Translations under genes and position numbers: made by a program
Shown: positions 50,485-59,019 of the stretch, piece after piece
Layout of the letters: the number at the start of each line of letters is the position of its first letter
Position numbering within the stretch: the first letter of the stretch is position 1
Source of the DNA: an uncultured Leifsonia sp.
GTDB lineage: Bacteria; Actinomycetota; Actinomycetes; Actinomycetales; Microbacteriaceae
Length of the DNA: 64,000 nt
Assembly (NCBI RefSeq): GCF_945957465.1
Contig: NZ_CAMFLC010000001.1
Coordinates: forward strand, 186,001 to 250,000
Direction: 5' to 3'
Notes under the pieces: generated by a model
The model's database searches: none
The model's input: the letters and a program-made list of their open reading frames with translations, nothing else
Told to the model about the DNA's origin: nothing

Positions 50485-50676
50485 TCAGTCGCCGTCGATG
50501 GCCGAGCGGATCTCGGCCTCGCGCTGGCGATAACCGTCCGAGACGGCCTCCCCGAAGTCGCGCGCCTTCTTGTCGAGCGTGCCGAAGAACTCGCGACCCT
50601 TGGGGGTCTCGTTGACCTTGTGGGCGACGACGAAGCCGACGGCGACGCCGATCAGGAGCCACAGGAAACTCTTCAT
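50485..50676 (-). CDS. Small membrane protein upstream of alaS
   Basis: A 63-residue protein with one N-terminal helix (KSFLWLLIGVAVGFVVAH) followed by a charged, probably helical cytoplasmic part (KGREFFGTLDKKARDFGEAV). The ATG at 50676 is chosen because the helix begins there; the frame upstream looks non-coding. It resembles YtxH-type small membrane proteins in layout. With the DUF948 gene it forms a pair often seen near alaS in actinobacteria. Function unknown. Confidence 0.75.
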   Translation of the reverse strand: MKSFLWLLIGVAVGFVVAHKVNETPKGREFFGTLDKKARDFGEAVSDGYRQREAEIRSAIDGD

Positions 50677-50725
50677 TGCAGGATCTTCCCTCCGTGGATG
50701 CGTGCGTGGGCGCACTCGCGCAAGT

Positions 50726-51103
50726 CTAGTCCGCCTTGCGGCGGGAACGGCCGGTCGCTCCGGGCACCCGGAAGGCCGCGCGCACGGCGGCACTGAACCC
50801 GGCCAGCTTGATCAGCGGCCCGCCCACGGTCGCGGCGAAGAGCGCCACGAGCGCCGACACATTGCCGGTGACATCGGCCACGTTCTTCGTGATGACGTCG
50901 ACCCGCGCGAGCTGCTTGTTGGTCTCCTGGAGAGTGGTGGCCGTCTCGTCGAGGATCGGCGTGATGCCGTCGCTGGCCTCCTTGATGGCATCCCGCGTGG
51001 AGTCGAGGACGCGCCCCAGCTTGAGCAACGGGACCGCGATGAACGCGACCAGGACGGCGAAGACCCCCGCCGCGATCAGACCAGCGATGTCGCCTCCAGA
51101 CAT
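50726..51103 (-). CDS. DUF948 domain protein
   Basis: A 125-residue protein with an N-terminal membrane helix (LIAAGVFAVLVAFIAVPLL) and a following amphipathic coiled region with repeated heptads (LDSTRDAIKEASDGITPILDE, shortened here), as in the DUF948 family, and a basic C-terminus RSRRKAD. The ATG at 51103 has GGAGGGAG close upstream, favouring it over earlier starts. It lies between rpsD and alaS. Role unknown. Confidence 0.8.
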   Translation of the reverse strand: MSGGDIAGLIAAGVFAVLVAFIAVPLLKLGRVLDSTRDAIKEASDGITPILDETATTLQETNKQLARVDVITKNVADVTGNVSALVALFAATVGGPLIKLAGFSAAVRAAFRVPGATGRSRRKAD

Positions 51104-51217
51104 GTCGGCTCCCTCCATTCCGAGACGGGCATACATGCCAGCGTATCGGGAACCGCGCGGACGGGAACCCCGCATCCGGACGATGCGGCGCGAAGCGCGC
51201 TCGAGCGACTGAAGCAG

Positions 51218-51249
51218 AACGGGGCCGTGGCCGAAGCCACGACCCCGTT
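51218..51249 (-). terminator. rpsD terminator hairpin
   Basis: A 14-bp stem (one G-T pair) with a TTCG tetraloop on the minus strand begins 28 bases past the rpsD stop. It ends with GTTCTGCTT, a modest T content typical of this group. Confidence 0.8.
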
Positions 51250-51277
51250 CCGGGACTCTGTCTCGAGTTCGGCTGCC

Positions 51278-51901
51278 TCAGCGGGCGGCGTAGTACTCGA
51301 CGACCAGCTGGACCTCGCACGTGACGGGGACCTCGACGCGCTTCGGGCGACGCACGAGGCGGGCCTGCAGCTTGTCGATCTCGACGTCGAGGTAGGCCGG
51401 GACCTTGGGCAGGACGTCGACGTGTCCGCCGGCGGCCGCGACCTGGAAGGGCTCGGTGCCCTCGGAGCGGGCCTTGACGTGGATGAGCTGACCCGGCTTC
51501 ACGCGGAACGACGGGCGGTCCACGATCTTGCCGTCGACCAGGATGTGGCGGTGCACCACGAACTGGCGGGCCTGCGAGATGGTGCGGGCGAAGCCGGCGC
51601 GGAGCACGAGGGCGTCGAGACGCATCTCGAGGAGCTCCACCAGGTTCTCACCGGTCAGGCCCTGGGTGCGACGCGCCTCTTCGAACGCGATGCGGATCTG
51701 CTTCTCGCGGATGCCGTACTGGGCGCGAAGACGCTGCTTCTCGCGCAGACGCACGGCGTAGTCGGAGTCGGCCTTGCGCTTGGTGCGGCCGTGCTCACCC
51801 GGGGCGTACGGGCGCTTCTCCATGTAGCGGGCCGCCTTCGGGGTCAGGGCGATGCCCAGGGCGCGCGACTCGCGGGTCTTGCTGCGGGAACGTGAAGACA
51901 C
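51278..51901 (-). CDS. rpsD: Ribosomal protein S4, zinc-free type
   Basis: A 207-residue S4 that nucleates 30S assembly. The S4 RNA-binding domain is at about residues 98-160 (RLDALVLRAGFARTISQARQFVVHRHILVDG). The N-terminus (SRSRSKTRESRALGIALTPK) lacks the four zinc-binding cysteines found in C+ forms, so this is the C- type. The start is a GTG with AAAGGAAA before it. It stands apart from the ribosomal operons, between rarA and DUF948, with its own long leader and a terminator. Confidence 0.97.
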   Translation of the reverse strand: MSSRSRSKTRESRALGIALTPKAARYMEKRPYAPGEHGRTKRKADSDYAVRLREKQRLRAQYGIREKQIRIAFEEARRTQGLTGENLVELLEMRLDALVLRAGFARTISQARQFVVHRHILVDGKIVDRPSFRVKPGQLIHVKARSEGTEPFQVAAAGGHVDVLPKVPAYLDVEIDKLQARLVRRPKRVEVPVTCEVQLVVEYYAAR

Positions 51902-52098
51902 GGTTTCCTTTCGGTTTTCTCTCTACGAAATGTTGGTCGCAGAGCGCACAGGGGCGCACTGCGCAGGGTTTTTCACCTGCAAGAGAGAGGGATTCACGCC
52001 AGGGACGCCCGGCTACAGGGCTGGTCCCGTCGAAGACGTGTGTCGGGCAGCCGCACCCTGAACACGCTTCTAGGCCCGTCGATTCTAGCAGATCGCGG
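51902..52098 (-). promoter_or_regulatory. Long rpsD leader with TAGAAT promoter element
   Basis: A TAGAAT hexamer (52082-52087, minus strand, preceded by GC as in an extended -10) lies next to the rarA stop and would give a leader of about 170 bases. The leader has repeated GTGCGC/GCGCAG blocks that could pair, then an A-rich stretch. As S4 proteins often control their own mRNA, the leader is a candidate autoregulatory site; no known structure is recognised. Confidence 0.45.
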
Positions 52099-53439
52099 TC
52101 AGCGCCCGCGCACGATGCGGCGCAGCTTCGCCAGCCGTGCCGCGACGTCGCGCTCGTTACCGTGTTCGGTCGGCGTGTAATAGGTGGTCTCGCGCAATTC
52201 GTCGGGCAGATACTGCTGCTCGAGAACGCCGAGCGCGTCGTCGTGGGGGTATTTGTAGCCCTTGCCGTGACCGAGCCGCTTGGCACCCGGGTAGTGCGCA
52301 TCGCGCAGGTGCTTGGGGACGCGGCCGATCTTGCCGGCGCGCACGTCGGCGATGGCGGCGTCCAACGCCATGTAGGCGGCGTTCGACTTGGGGGCGGTTG
52401 CGAGATGGACGACCGCTTGCGCGAGCGGGATGCGACCCTCCGGCATGCCGATGTACTGCACGGCGTCGGCGGCGGCGATCGCGACGACGAGCGCCTGCGG
52501 ATCGGCCATCCCGATGTCTTCCGAAGCCGAGACGATGATTCTGCGGGCGATGAATCGCGGGTCCTCCCCCGCCTCGATCATCCGCGCGAGATAGTGCAGA
52601 GCGGCGTCGACGTCGGACCCTCGGACGGACTTGATGAACGCGCTGATGACGTCGTAGTGCTCGTCGCCGTTGCGGTCGTAGCGCAGCAGCGCGCGGTCGA
52701 CCGCCTGGGCCACGAGCTCCGCCGTGATGACGGGCTTCTTCTTGGAGGTCGCGGGCGTCGCCGACGCGGCGGAGACCGACGCGGCCTCCAGAGCGGTGAG
52801 AGCGCGGCGGGCGTCGCCGGACGCGAGCCGGATGAGCGCGGCGCGCGCCTCGTCGTCGAGGGTGTACTTGCCGGCCAGGCCGCGGTCGTCGGCGACGGCC
52901 CGGTCGATCACGACGCCCAGGTCGTCGTCGCTCAGCGTCTCGAGCGTCAGCAGGAGCGAACGCGAGAGCAGCGGAGAGATCACCGAGAAGGACGGGTTCT
53001 CGGTGGTCGCGGCGACGAGGATGACCCAGCCGTTCTCCACTCCGGGGAGCAAGGCGTCTTGCTGCGCCTTGGTGAACCGGTGGATCTCGTCGAGGAACAG
53101 CACGGTCGAGACGCCGTAGAGGTCGCGCGTGGAGAGCGCCTCCTCCATCACCAGGCGAACGTCCTTCACCCCGGCGGTGACAGCGGAGAGCTCGACGAAC
53201 CGGCGCCCCGAGGAGTGGGCGATGGCCTGCGCGAGGGTCGTCTTGCCCGTTCCGGGAGGGCCCCACAGGATGACGGAGACAGAGCCGGACTGGCCCTCCT
53301 TGTCGGTCGCCAGGGCGACGAGGGGCGAACCGGGGCGGAGCAGGTGGCGCTGACCGGCGACCTCGTCGAGCGACTTCGGCCGCATGCGCACGGCGAGAGG
53401 CGTCGCTCCCGTCCGGAGCCCAGGTTGCACGTCGACCAC
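52099..53439 (-). CDS. rarA: Replication-associated recombination protein A
   Basis: A 446-residue AAA+ ATPase of the RarA/MgsA/WRNIP1 family, which acts at stalled forks. Walker A is [12 protein letters not shown] near residue 60, Walker [11 protein letters not shown], sensor 1 AATTENPSF and an arginine finger follows. The C-terminal tetramerisation part has [15 protein letters not shown] and [23 protein letters not shown] (shortened reading of the family block). The GTG start has no ribosome binding site but a -10 element seven bases ahead, so its message is probably leaderless. Confidence 0.95.
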   Translation of the reverse strand: MVDVQPGLRTGATPLAVRMRPKSLDEVAGQRHLLRPGSPLVALATDKEGQSGSVSVILWGPPGTGKTTLAQAIAHSSGRRFVELSAVTAGVKDVRLVMEEALSTRDLYGVSTVLFLDEIHRFTKAQQDALLPGVENGWVILVAATTENPSFSVISPLLSRSLLLTLETLSDDDLGVVIDRAVADDRGLAGKYTLDDEARAALIRLASGDARRALTALEAASVSAASATPATSKKKPVITAELVAQAVDRALLRYDRNGDEHYDVISAFIKSVRGSDVDAALHYLARMIEAGEDPRFIARRIIVSASEDIGMADPQALVVAIAAADAVQYIGMPEGRIPLAQAVVHLATAPKSNAAYMALDAAIADVRAGKIGRVPKHLRDAHYPGAKRLGHGKGYKYPHDDALGVLEQQYLPDELRETTYYTPTEHGNERDVAARLAKLRRIVRGR

Positions 53440-53445
53440 CCGACA

Positions 53446-53451
53446 AGATTA
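53446..53451 (-). promoter_or_regulatory. rarA: Candidate -10 (TAATCT), leaderless rarA
   Basis: TAATCT on the minus strand ends six bases before the rarA GTG, putting the transcription start on the start codon. No Shine-Dalgarno sequence precedes the GTG. Confidence 0.4.
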
Positions 53452-53486
53452 GTCGCAGCCGCTGACATGGGGCCGGTCGGGCGGGT

Positions 53487-53516
53487 TTGGGAGCTCATAG
53501 CCGCGACGGATAAGGT
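53487..53516 (+). promoter_or_regulatory. Promoter of ppiA
   Basis: TTGGGA (53487-53492) and TAAGGT (53511-53516) are separated by 18 bp, a reasonable SigA-type pair, about 70 bases ahead of the ppiA start. It is back to back with the rarA start region. Confidence 0.5.
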
Positions 53517-53583
53517 TCGTGCAGCATCCCATCGGCTCGATGGCAGACCATCCCCCGCTCGACGGCGCCCCCGGAGGACAGAC

Positions 53584-54354
53584 GTGGCACCCAGCAAGCA
53601 GAACGACCGCGACGCACGCCAGGCCCGCGAACGCCTGCGCGCCTACCAGGCGCGCCAGACCGTTCACGAAGAGAAGGTGAAGCGCCGCAAGCGCGACAAC
53701 TGGATCGGCGGGATCGCGGTGATCGTGATCGTCGCGCTGGCGATCGGGACGCAGTTGCTCTTCTTCTCGAAGCCGGCGGCGACCAGCGCGTCCGCCTCGC
53801 CGTCCCCCTCCGCCTCGACGGCGGCGGGAGTCCCGTCGAAGTCGATCGCCGAGGGACGCACGTGGACGGGCGATCTCACGATCAACGGGATCAAGCTCGG
53901 CGTCTCGCTGGACGGCGCCGCGGCACCACAGGCCGTCTCGTCGACGATCTCGCTCGTGCGGAAGAAGTTCTACGACGGCCTCACCTGCCACCGGCTCACC
54001 AACGGCGGCTTCTACGTGCTGCAGTGCGGCGACCCCAAGGGCGACGGCTCCGGCGGCCCCGGCTACTCGTACGGCCCGATCGAGAACGCGCCGAAGGACG
54101 ACAAGTACCCGGCCGGCACCATCGCCATGGCGCGTCAGGGCGGCAACGCCGACAGCCAGGGCAGCCAGTTCTTCATCGTCTACAAAGACACCACCATCCC
54201 GTCCGACGCGGCAGGCGGGTACACGGTCATCGGCACGATCACCAGCGGTCTGGACACTCTCGTGACGGATGTCGCCGACAAGGGCGTACAGGGCGGCGGC
54301 ACCGACGGCAAGCCCGCCGTGACGACGAAGATCGACAGCTTCACGCTGCAGTGA
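53584..54354 (+). CDS. Membrane-anchored peptidyl-prolyl isomerase (cyclophilin)
   Basis: A 256-residue protein: a charged cytoplasmic N-terminus (about 1-35), one membrane helix (WIGGIAVIVIVALAIGTQLLF), an Ala/Ser/Pro linker, then a cyclophilin domain from about residue 95. Active-site-like blocks are FYDGLTCHRLTNGGFYVLQCGDP, here with VLQCG in place of the usual MIQGG, and GSQFFIVY. The GTG start has GGAGG eight bases ahead. It would assist folding outside the cell. The next gene, DUF349, runs in the same direction 55 bases on. Confidence 0.92.
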   Translation: MAPSKQNDRDARQARERLRAYQARQTVHEEKVKRRKRDNWIGGIAVIVIVALAIGTQLLFFSKPAATSASASPSPSASTAAGVPSKSIAEGRTWTGDLTINGIKLGVSLDGAAAPQAVSSTISLVRKKFYDGLTCHRLTNGGFYVLQCGDPKGDGSGGPGYSYGPIENAPKDDKYPAGTIAMARQGGNADSQGSQFFIVYKDTTIPSDAAGGYTVIGTITSGLDTLVTDVADKGVQGGGTDGKPAVTTKIDSFTLQ

Positions 54355-54409
54355 TCCTGCGTGTGCAATAGGCTGATTCCCAACGTGGCACGCAAGCAAG
54401 GTGAGGCTC

Positions 54410-55639
54410 TTGGCTACTTCTGAACAGCACCCCTGGGGTCGCGTCGACGAGACCGGCACCGTGTACGTCCGCGAGGGCGACGGCGAGCGTGCCGTCGGCG
54501 AGTACCCGGACGGCACGCCGGAGGAGGCGATCGCGTACTTCGAACGCAAGTACACCGACCTCGCCGGCCAGGTCGGCCTGCTGGAGCAGCGCGCCCGCCG
54601 CGGCGCCCCCGCCGCCGACGTCGCGAAGTCGGTCGCCAGCCTGCGCGCGTCGGTCGAGGGTGCCAATGCGGTCGGCGACCTCCCCTCGCTCCTCGCCCGC
54701 CTGGATGCACTCGGCGGCACCGTCGAAGAGCTCACCGAGCAGCAGAGCGCCGAGGCCAAGGCCGCGCTGGAGCGGGCCATCGCCGAGAGGAGCGCGATCG
54801 TCGAGCAAGCCGAAGCGCTCGCGGCGCAGGATCCCGCGCGCACGCAGTGGAAGCAGACCACCGCCGAGCTCGACGCCCTCTTCGCCAGCTGGCAGGCGCA
54901 CCAGCACGACGGTCCGCGGCTCCCCAAGAACGAAGCCAACGAACTGTGGAAGCGCTTCCGCGCGGCGCGGTCGACCATCGAGCACAATCGCAAGGCCTTC
55001 TTCGCCGAGCTCGACAACCAGCACCGCGACGTGCGCTCCCGGAAGAACGCGCTCATCGAGCAGGCCGAGCGCCTCATCCCGCTCGGGGCCGACGGTGTTC
55101 CGGAGTACCGGAGGCTCCTCGACCAGTGGAAGCTCGCCGGCCGCGCGGGCAAGAAGAACGACGACGCCCTCTGGGCACGCTTCAAAGCCGCGGGTGACGC
55201 GATCTATTCCGCGAAGGCCGAGGTGGACGCCCGCGACAACGAGGAGTACCAGGCCAACCTCGAGCTCAAGCTCGCACTGCTCGACGAGGCGGAGCCCCTC
55301 CTGAACGAGAAGGATCGAGAGACCGCTCGCGCCAAGCTGCTCTCCATCCAAGAGCGCTGGGACGCCATCGGCCGTGTGCCGCGCGACCAGGTGAGACCGA
55401 TCGAAGACCGGCTGCGCAAGGTCGAGTCGGCCGTGCGCCGCCTCGACGAGGAGCACTGGGAGCGCAACGATCCCGAGAAGAAGGCGCGCTCCGAGGGGCT
55501 GGCGAGCCAGCTCAACGCTGCGATCGCGAAGCTGGAGCAGGAGCTCGAGGAGGCCAAGGCCAGCGGCGACTCCGCCAAGGTCAAGGAGGCCCAGGAAGCG
55601 CTGGACGCCCGCAAGGTCTGGCTCGACGCTCTGGGCTGA
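54410..55639 (+). CDS. DUF349 domain protein
   Basis: A 409-residue, largely helical, highly charged protein with three or more DUF349 repeats, marked by recurring W-K/R-x-x-x patterns (KNEANELWKRFRAARSTIE, DDALWARFKAAGDAIY). It starts HPWGRVDETGTVYVRE, a conserved opening. The TTG at 54410 is preferred because AAGGTGAGG lies just before it; a GTG three codons upstream is possible. No enzymatic motif is seen. It is coiled-coil-like and cytoplasmic; its job is unknown, though its placement next to rsh is conserved. Confidence 0.85.
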   Translation: MATSEQHPWGRVDETGTVYVREGDGERAVGEYPDGTPEEAIAYFERKYTDLAGQVGLLEQRARRGAPAADVAKSVASLRASVEGANAVGDLPSLLARLDALGGTVEELTEQQSAEAKAALERAIAERSAIVEQAEALAAQDPARTQWKQTTAELDALFASWQAHQHDGPRLPKNEANELWKRFRAARSTIEHNRKAFFAELDNQHRDVRSRKNALIEQAERLIPLGADGVPEYRRLLDQWKLAGRAGKKNDDALWARFKAAGDAIYSAKAEVDARDNEEYQANLELKLALLDEAEPLLNEKDRETARAKLLSIQERWDAIGRVPRDQVRPIEDRLRKVESAVRRLDEEHWERNDPEKKARSEGLASQLNAAIAKLEQELEEAKASGDSAKVKEAQEALDARKVWLDALG

Positions 55640-55658
55640 TCCGCTGTTCGGGTCGTAC

Positions 55659-55675
55659 GGTCGCGATTCGCGACC
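55659..55675 (+). terminator. Hairpin after DUF349 gene
   Basis: GGTCGCG-ATT-CGCGACC is a perfect 7-bp stem 20 bases past the DUF349 stop, without a T-run. Further on in the 144-bp gap is a second small dyad, GTCCT-CCAC-AGGAC. No ORF is seen in the gap. Confidence 0.4.
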
Positions 55676-55783
55676 GGCCGGGCGTTCACCTGTCGGTCCT
55701 CCACAGGACGACTCGCGGACGACGTCTCCACGGCTTCACGGAATCGCCCCGGTCGCGCGCTGTCCGGGCATCAGGCTGAGGGC

Positions 55784-56380
55784 ATGACCACTGCATGCCC
55801 GCTCCTGTTCGACCGCACCGTCCTCCCGCTCGCCGAGCTGTTCTCGCTCGTGCTCGACGGCCAGCTCTACCGGGTCGGCGAGGCCTTCGCGGCGATCGAC
55901 ACGCCTGACACGCCGGCGTTGCGCGCTCAGGCGTTCGGCGCGCTTCGCCCCGGCCGGCTGGTCGCCGACCGGGGCACGGCCGCTTGGATCCACGGCACTC
56001 GCTCCACGCCTCCCCTGCAACCGCAAGTCTGCATCGACCGCAGGAGCCGAGGTCGGGTGCCCACCGGCTTCGACGCGCACCAGCACGCGCTCGGCCCGGC
56101 AGACACGCTCGACCTCGACGGGGTGTGGGTGACGACCCCGTTGCGCACCGCGATGGACCTCGTACTCACGCTCCCGGTCTTCGGCGCCGCGGAGGCACTC
56201 GAAGCGAGGCACCTGCTGGCGATCGCACGGGCCTCGCCCGAGGACCTGGCGGGCCGCCTGGCGAGCTCGCGTCGGCGCGGCGCCGCACGGGCGGTCATGC
56301 GCCTGGCCGGCATCGAGCGCGCGGAGCTACCAGGATCGGCCGAGTTCGCGGATCCGGCCGAGTTCGCGGAGCCCGCGTGA
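55784..56380 (+). CDS. AbiEi antitoxin-like protein, orphan
   Basis: A 198-residue protein resembling the type IV AbiEi-like family common in actinobacteria: YRVGEAFAAIDTPDTPALRAQAF, shortened, then LVADRGTAAWIHGTRSTPP, QVCIDRRSRGRV, and VWVTTPLRTAMDLVLTLP. The N-terminal winged-helix part of classic AbiEi is reduced. No AbiEii nucleotidyltransferase lies beside it; the neighbours are DUF349 and rsh, so an abortive-infection role cannot be assumed. The C-terminus ends in a duplicated AEFADP / AEFAEP from an 18-bp tandem repeat (56339-56374). Confidence 0.65.
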   Translation: MTTACPLLFDRTVLPLAELFSLVLDGQLYRVGEAFAAIDTPDTPALRAQAFGALRPGRLVADRGTAAWIHGTRSTPPLQPQVCIDRRSRGRVPTGFDAHQHALGPADTLDLDGVWVTTPLRTAMDLVLTLPVFGAAEALEARHLLAIARASPEDLAGRLASSRRRGAARAVMRLAGIERAELPGSAEFADPAEFAEPA

Positions 56381-56397
56381 ACCTCCTGAGGACGCGA

Positions 56398-58647
56398 TCA
56401 GCCGCCGCTGACGCGATACACGTCGTAGACGCCGTCGATGCGCCGCACGGCATTGAGCACGCGGTCGAGATGCGTGGTGTCGCCCATCTCGAACACGAAC
56501 CTGCTCAGAGCGAGTCGATCGCTCGAGGTGGTGACCGTTGCCGACAGGATGTTCACGTGATGCTCGGAGAGCACCCGCGTGACATCGGAGAGCAGCCCGG
56601 AGCGGTCGAGCGCCTCGACCTGGATCTGCACCAGGAACACGCTCTTCGAACTCGGCGCCCACTCCACATCGATCATGCGGTCGGGCTCCTGCAGCAGGGA
56701 CTGCACGTTGTGACAGTTGGCCTGGTGCACCGAGACGCCCTGTCCGCGGGTCACGAAGCCGACGATCGGGTCGCCCGGAACAGGGGTGCAGCACTTCGCG
56801 AGCTTCACCAGGATGTCCGGAGCACCGCGCACGAGCACACCCGAGTCGCTGTTGCGCAACTGCCTCGCACGCCCCTTGACGGGGATCTCCAACTCGCCGT
56901 CGGACTCGACCTCGCTCTGCAGCGAAGCCACGATCTTCTCGATCACCGACTGCGTCGAGATGTGGCCTTCGCCGACGGAGGCGTAGAGCGATGAGACGTC
57001 GGGATGCTTCAGCGACGACGCGACCTCGACCAGCGCGTCCTGCGTCATCAGCTTCTGCAGAGGGAGGTTCTGCTTGCGCATCGCGCGCGCGATCGCGTCC
57101 TTGCCCTGCTCGATCGCCTCGTCTCGGCGCTCTTTGGTGAACCACTGGCGGATCTTGTTGCGCGCTCGGGGGCTTTTGACGAAGTTCAGCCAGTCCTGAC
57201 TCGGACCGGAGTCGGGGTTCTTGGAGGTGAAGATCTCCACGACGTCACCCGTGGAGAGCGCGCTCTCCAGCGGCACCAGGCGACCGTTCACCTTGGCGCC
57301 CATGGTGCGGTGCCCCACCTCCGTGTGCACGGCATACGCGAAGTCCACCGGGGTCGCGCCCGCGGGGAGGCCGATGACGCGCCCCTTCGGGGTGAAGACG
57401 TAGACCTCCTTCGCACCGATCTCGAATCGGAGCGAATCGAGGAACTCCGAGGGGTCGGCCGTCTCGGCCTGCCAGTCGGAGATATGCGCGAGCCAAGCCA
57501 GGTCGGTGTCGACCTTGGCGGGGCCACCGGTGCTCTTGCCGGTGGTCTGCTCCTTGTACTTCCAGTGCGCTGCCACACCGAACTCCGCACGCTGGTGCAT
57601 CTCCTCCGTGCGGATCTGGATCTCGACCGGGCGGCCCTGGGGCCCGATCACCGTGGTGTGCAGCGACTGATAGAGATTGAACTTCGGAGTCGCGATGTAG
57701 TCCTTGAACCGGCCCGGCATCGGCGTCCACCTGGCGTGGATCGAGCCGAGCACCGCGTAGCAGTCGCGCACCGTGTTCACGAGGACGCGGATGCCCACCA
57801 GGTCGTAGATGTCGTCGAACTCCCGCCCGCGCACGACCATCTTCTGGTAGATCGAGTAGTACTGCTTCGGTCGGCCCACGACCTTGCCGCGGATCTTCGC
57901 CGTCTTGAGGTCGTCGTTGATCGCGTCGATGACCTGCTGCACGAGACGCTCGCGCTCCGGGGTGCGCTGCTTCACCAGGCTCTCGATCTCGGCGTAGAGC
58001 TTGGGATAGAGCACGGCGAACGAGAGGTCCTCGAGCTCCCATTTGATCGTCTGGATACCGAGGCGGTGCGCCAGCGGGGCGTAGATCTCGAGGGTCTCGG
58101 TCGCCTTGCGGGTGGCGTTCGCGGCGGGCACGAAGCCCCAGGTGCGAGCGTTGTGCAGACGATCGGCGAGCTTGATGATGAGCACACGGATGTCCTTGGA
58201 CATCGCCACGATCATCTTGCGGACGGTCTCGGCCTGCGCGCTGTCGCCGTACTTGACCTTGTCGAGCTTGGTGACACCGTCGACCAGCATCGCGATCTCG
58301 TCGCCGAACTGATCCCGCAGCTCGTCCAACGTGTAGCTGGTGTCTTCGACCGTGTCGTGAAGCAGCGCGGCCGCGATCGTCTTCGCGCCGATGCCGAGGT
58401 CGGCGATGATCTGGGCGACGGCGACGGGGTGCGTGATGTACGGCTCGCCCGACCGGCGCTTCTGGCCGTCGTGCGCCCGCTCGGCGACCGCGTAGGCGCG
58501 TTCGATGAGCGACAGGTCGGCCTTCGGATGGTGCATACGGACCGTGCGGATCAGGGTGTCGACCGCTCCGGCGGGCTGCGCGCGAGAGAAGATGCGGGGA
58601 ACGAGGCGGCGCAGCGAAGCGGACTGCGGTGTCGAAGTGTCAACCAT
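56398..58647 (-). CDS. Bifunctional (p)ppGpp synthetase/hydrolase (Rsh)
   Basis: A 749-residue RelA/SpoT homologue. The hydrolase HD domain is intact, with His73, His97-Asp98 and the ED of LLHDTVEDTSY, so it can degrade (p)ppGpp. The synthetase domain follows (YYSIYQKMVVRGREFDDIYDLVGIRV, shortened, with SLHTTVIGP), then TGS (VYVFTPKGRVIGLPAGATPVDFAYAVHTEVG region), a zinc-finger/helical part and a C-terminal ACT domain. It is the sole long RSH here and should run the stringent response. The ATG has GAGAGGAGG upstream and a CATAAT -10-like element. Confidence 0.96.
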   Translation of the reverse strand: MVDTSTPQSASLRRLVPRIFSRAQPAGAVDTLIRTVRMHHPKADLSLIERAYAVAERAHDGQKRRSGEPYITHPVAVAQIIADLGIGAKTIAAALLHDTVEDTSYTLDELRDQFGDEIAMLVDGVTKLDKVKYGDSAQAETVRKMIVAMSKDIRVLIIKLADRLHNARTWGFVPAANATRKATETLEIYAPLAHRLGIQTIKWELEDLSFAVLYPKLYAEIESLVKQRTPERERLVQQVIDAINDDLKTAKIRGKVVGRPKQYYSIYQKMVVRGREFDDIYDLVGIRVLVNTVRDCYAVLGSIHARWTPMPGRFKDYIATPKFNLYQSLHTTVIGPQGRPVEIQIRTEEMHQRAEFGVAAHWKYKEQTTGKSTGGPAKVDTDLAWLAHISDWQAETADPSEFLDSLRFEIGAKEVYVFTPKGRVIGLPAGATPVDFAYAVHTEVGHRTMGAKVNGRLVPLESALSTGDVVEIFTSKNPDSGPSQDWLNFVKSPRARNKIRQWFTKERRDEAIEQGKDAIARAMRKQNLPLQKLMTQDALVEVASSLKHPDVSSLYASVGEGHISTQSVIEKIVASLQSEVESDGELEIPVKGRARQLRNSDSGVLVRGAPDILVKLAKCCTPVPGDPIVGFVTRGQGVSVHQANCHNVQSLLQEPDRMIDVEWAPSSKSVFLVQIQVEALDRSGLLSDVTRVLSEHHVNILSATVTTSSDRLALSRFVFEMGDTTHLDRVLNAVRRIDGVYDVYRVSGG

Positions 58648-58667
58648 GCGCTCGCCTCCTCTCGTCC

Positions 58668-58673
58668 ATTATG
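58668..58673 (-). promoter_or_regulatory. Candidate -10 (CATAAT) for rsh
   Basis: CATAAT on the minus strand overlaps the rhodanese stop codon and lies 21 bases ahead of the rsh ATG, just before its ribosome binding site. The -35 region is weak. Confidence 0.35.
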
Positions 58674-59010
58674 GCCGCTGATCCGGCCCGGACAGCGGCC
58701 CCCCGGACGCCTGCCAGGCGAGCATGCCGCCGGCGACGTTCGCCGCCGGGTAGTTCGCCTCCACGAGCGCGTCCGTCACCATGCGGGAGCGGGCCCCGCT
58801 GTGACAGATCACCAGGATCTGCGCGTCCTCCGGCAACTCGTGCTGGCGGTGGCCCAGTTCGGAGAGGGGGATGTGATGGGCAGTCGGCGCGTGACCGGCC
58901 TCCCACTCGTCCACCTCCCGAACGTCGAGCAACCACGCTGCTCCGGAGTCGATGAGCTCACGCGCGCGCGCGGCGCTCACCTCATCGTCCGACAGGTAGA
59001 AACCGCTCAC
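58669..59010 (-). CDS. Rhodanese-like domain protein
   Basis: A 113-residue single-domain rhodanese. The active-site loop is CHSGARS, with Cys69, after WLLDVREVDEWEAGH, the usual CH2A motif; VAGGMLAWQASGGPL is the typical end. Such proteins carry persulfide sulfur between partners. The partner is unknown. It lies 9 bases after the secF stop and 21 bases before rsh. Confidence 0.92.
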   Translation of the reverse strand: MSGFYLSDDEVSAARARELIDSGAAWLLDVREVDEWEAGHAPTAHHIPLSELGHRQHELPEDAQILVICHSGARSRMVTDALVEANYPAANVAGGMLAWQASGGPLSGPDQRP

Positions 59011-59019
59011 GCGCCCCCG

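Noticed and set aside
47692..50796. Long plus-strand open frame opposite alaS
   Set aside because: Same GC-driven antisense effect; alaS on the other strand has all synthetase motifs.
51852..52061. Plus-strand ORF across the rpsD leader
   Set aside because: No ribosome binding site, overlaps the start of rpsD in antisense, and resembles no known protein.
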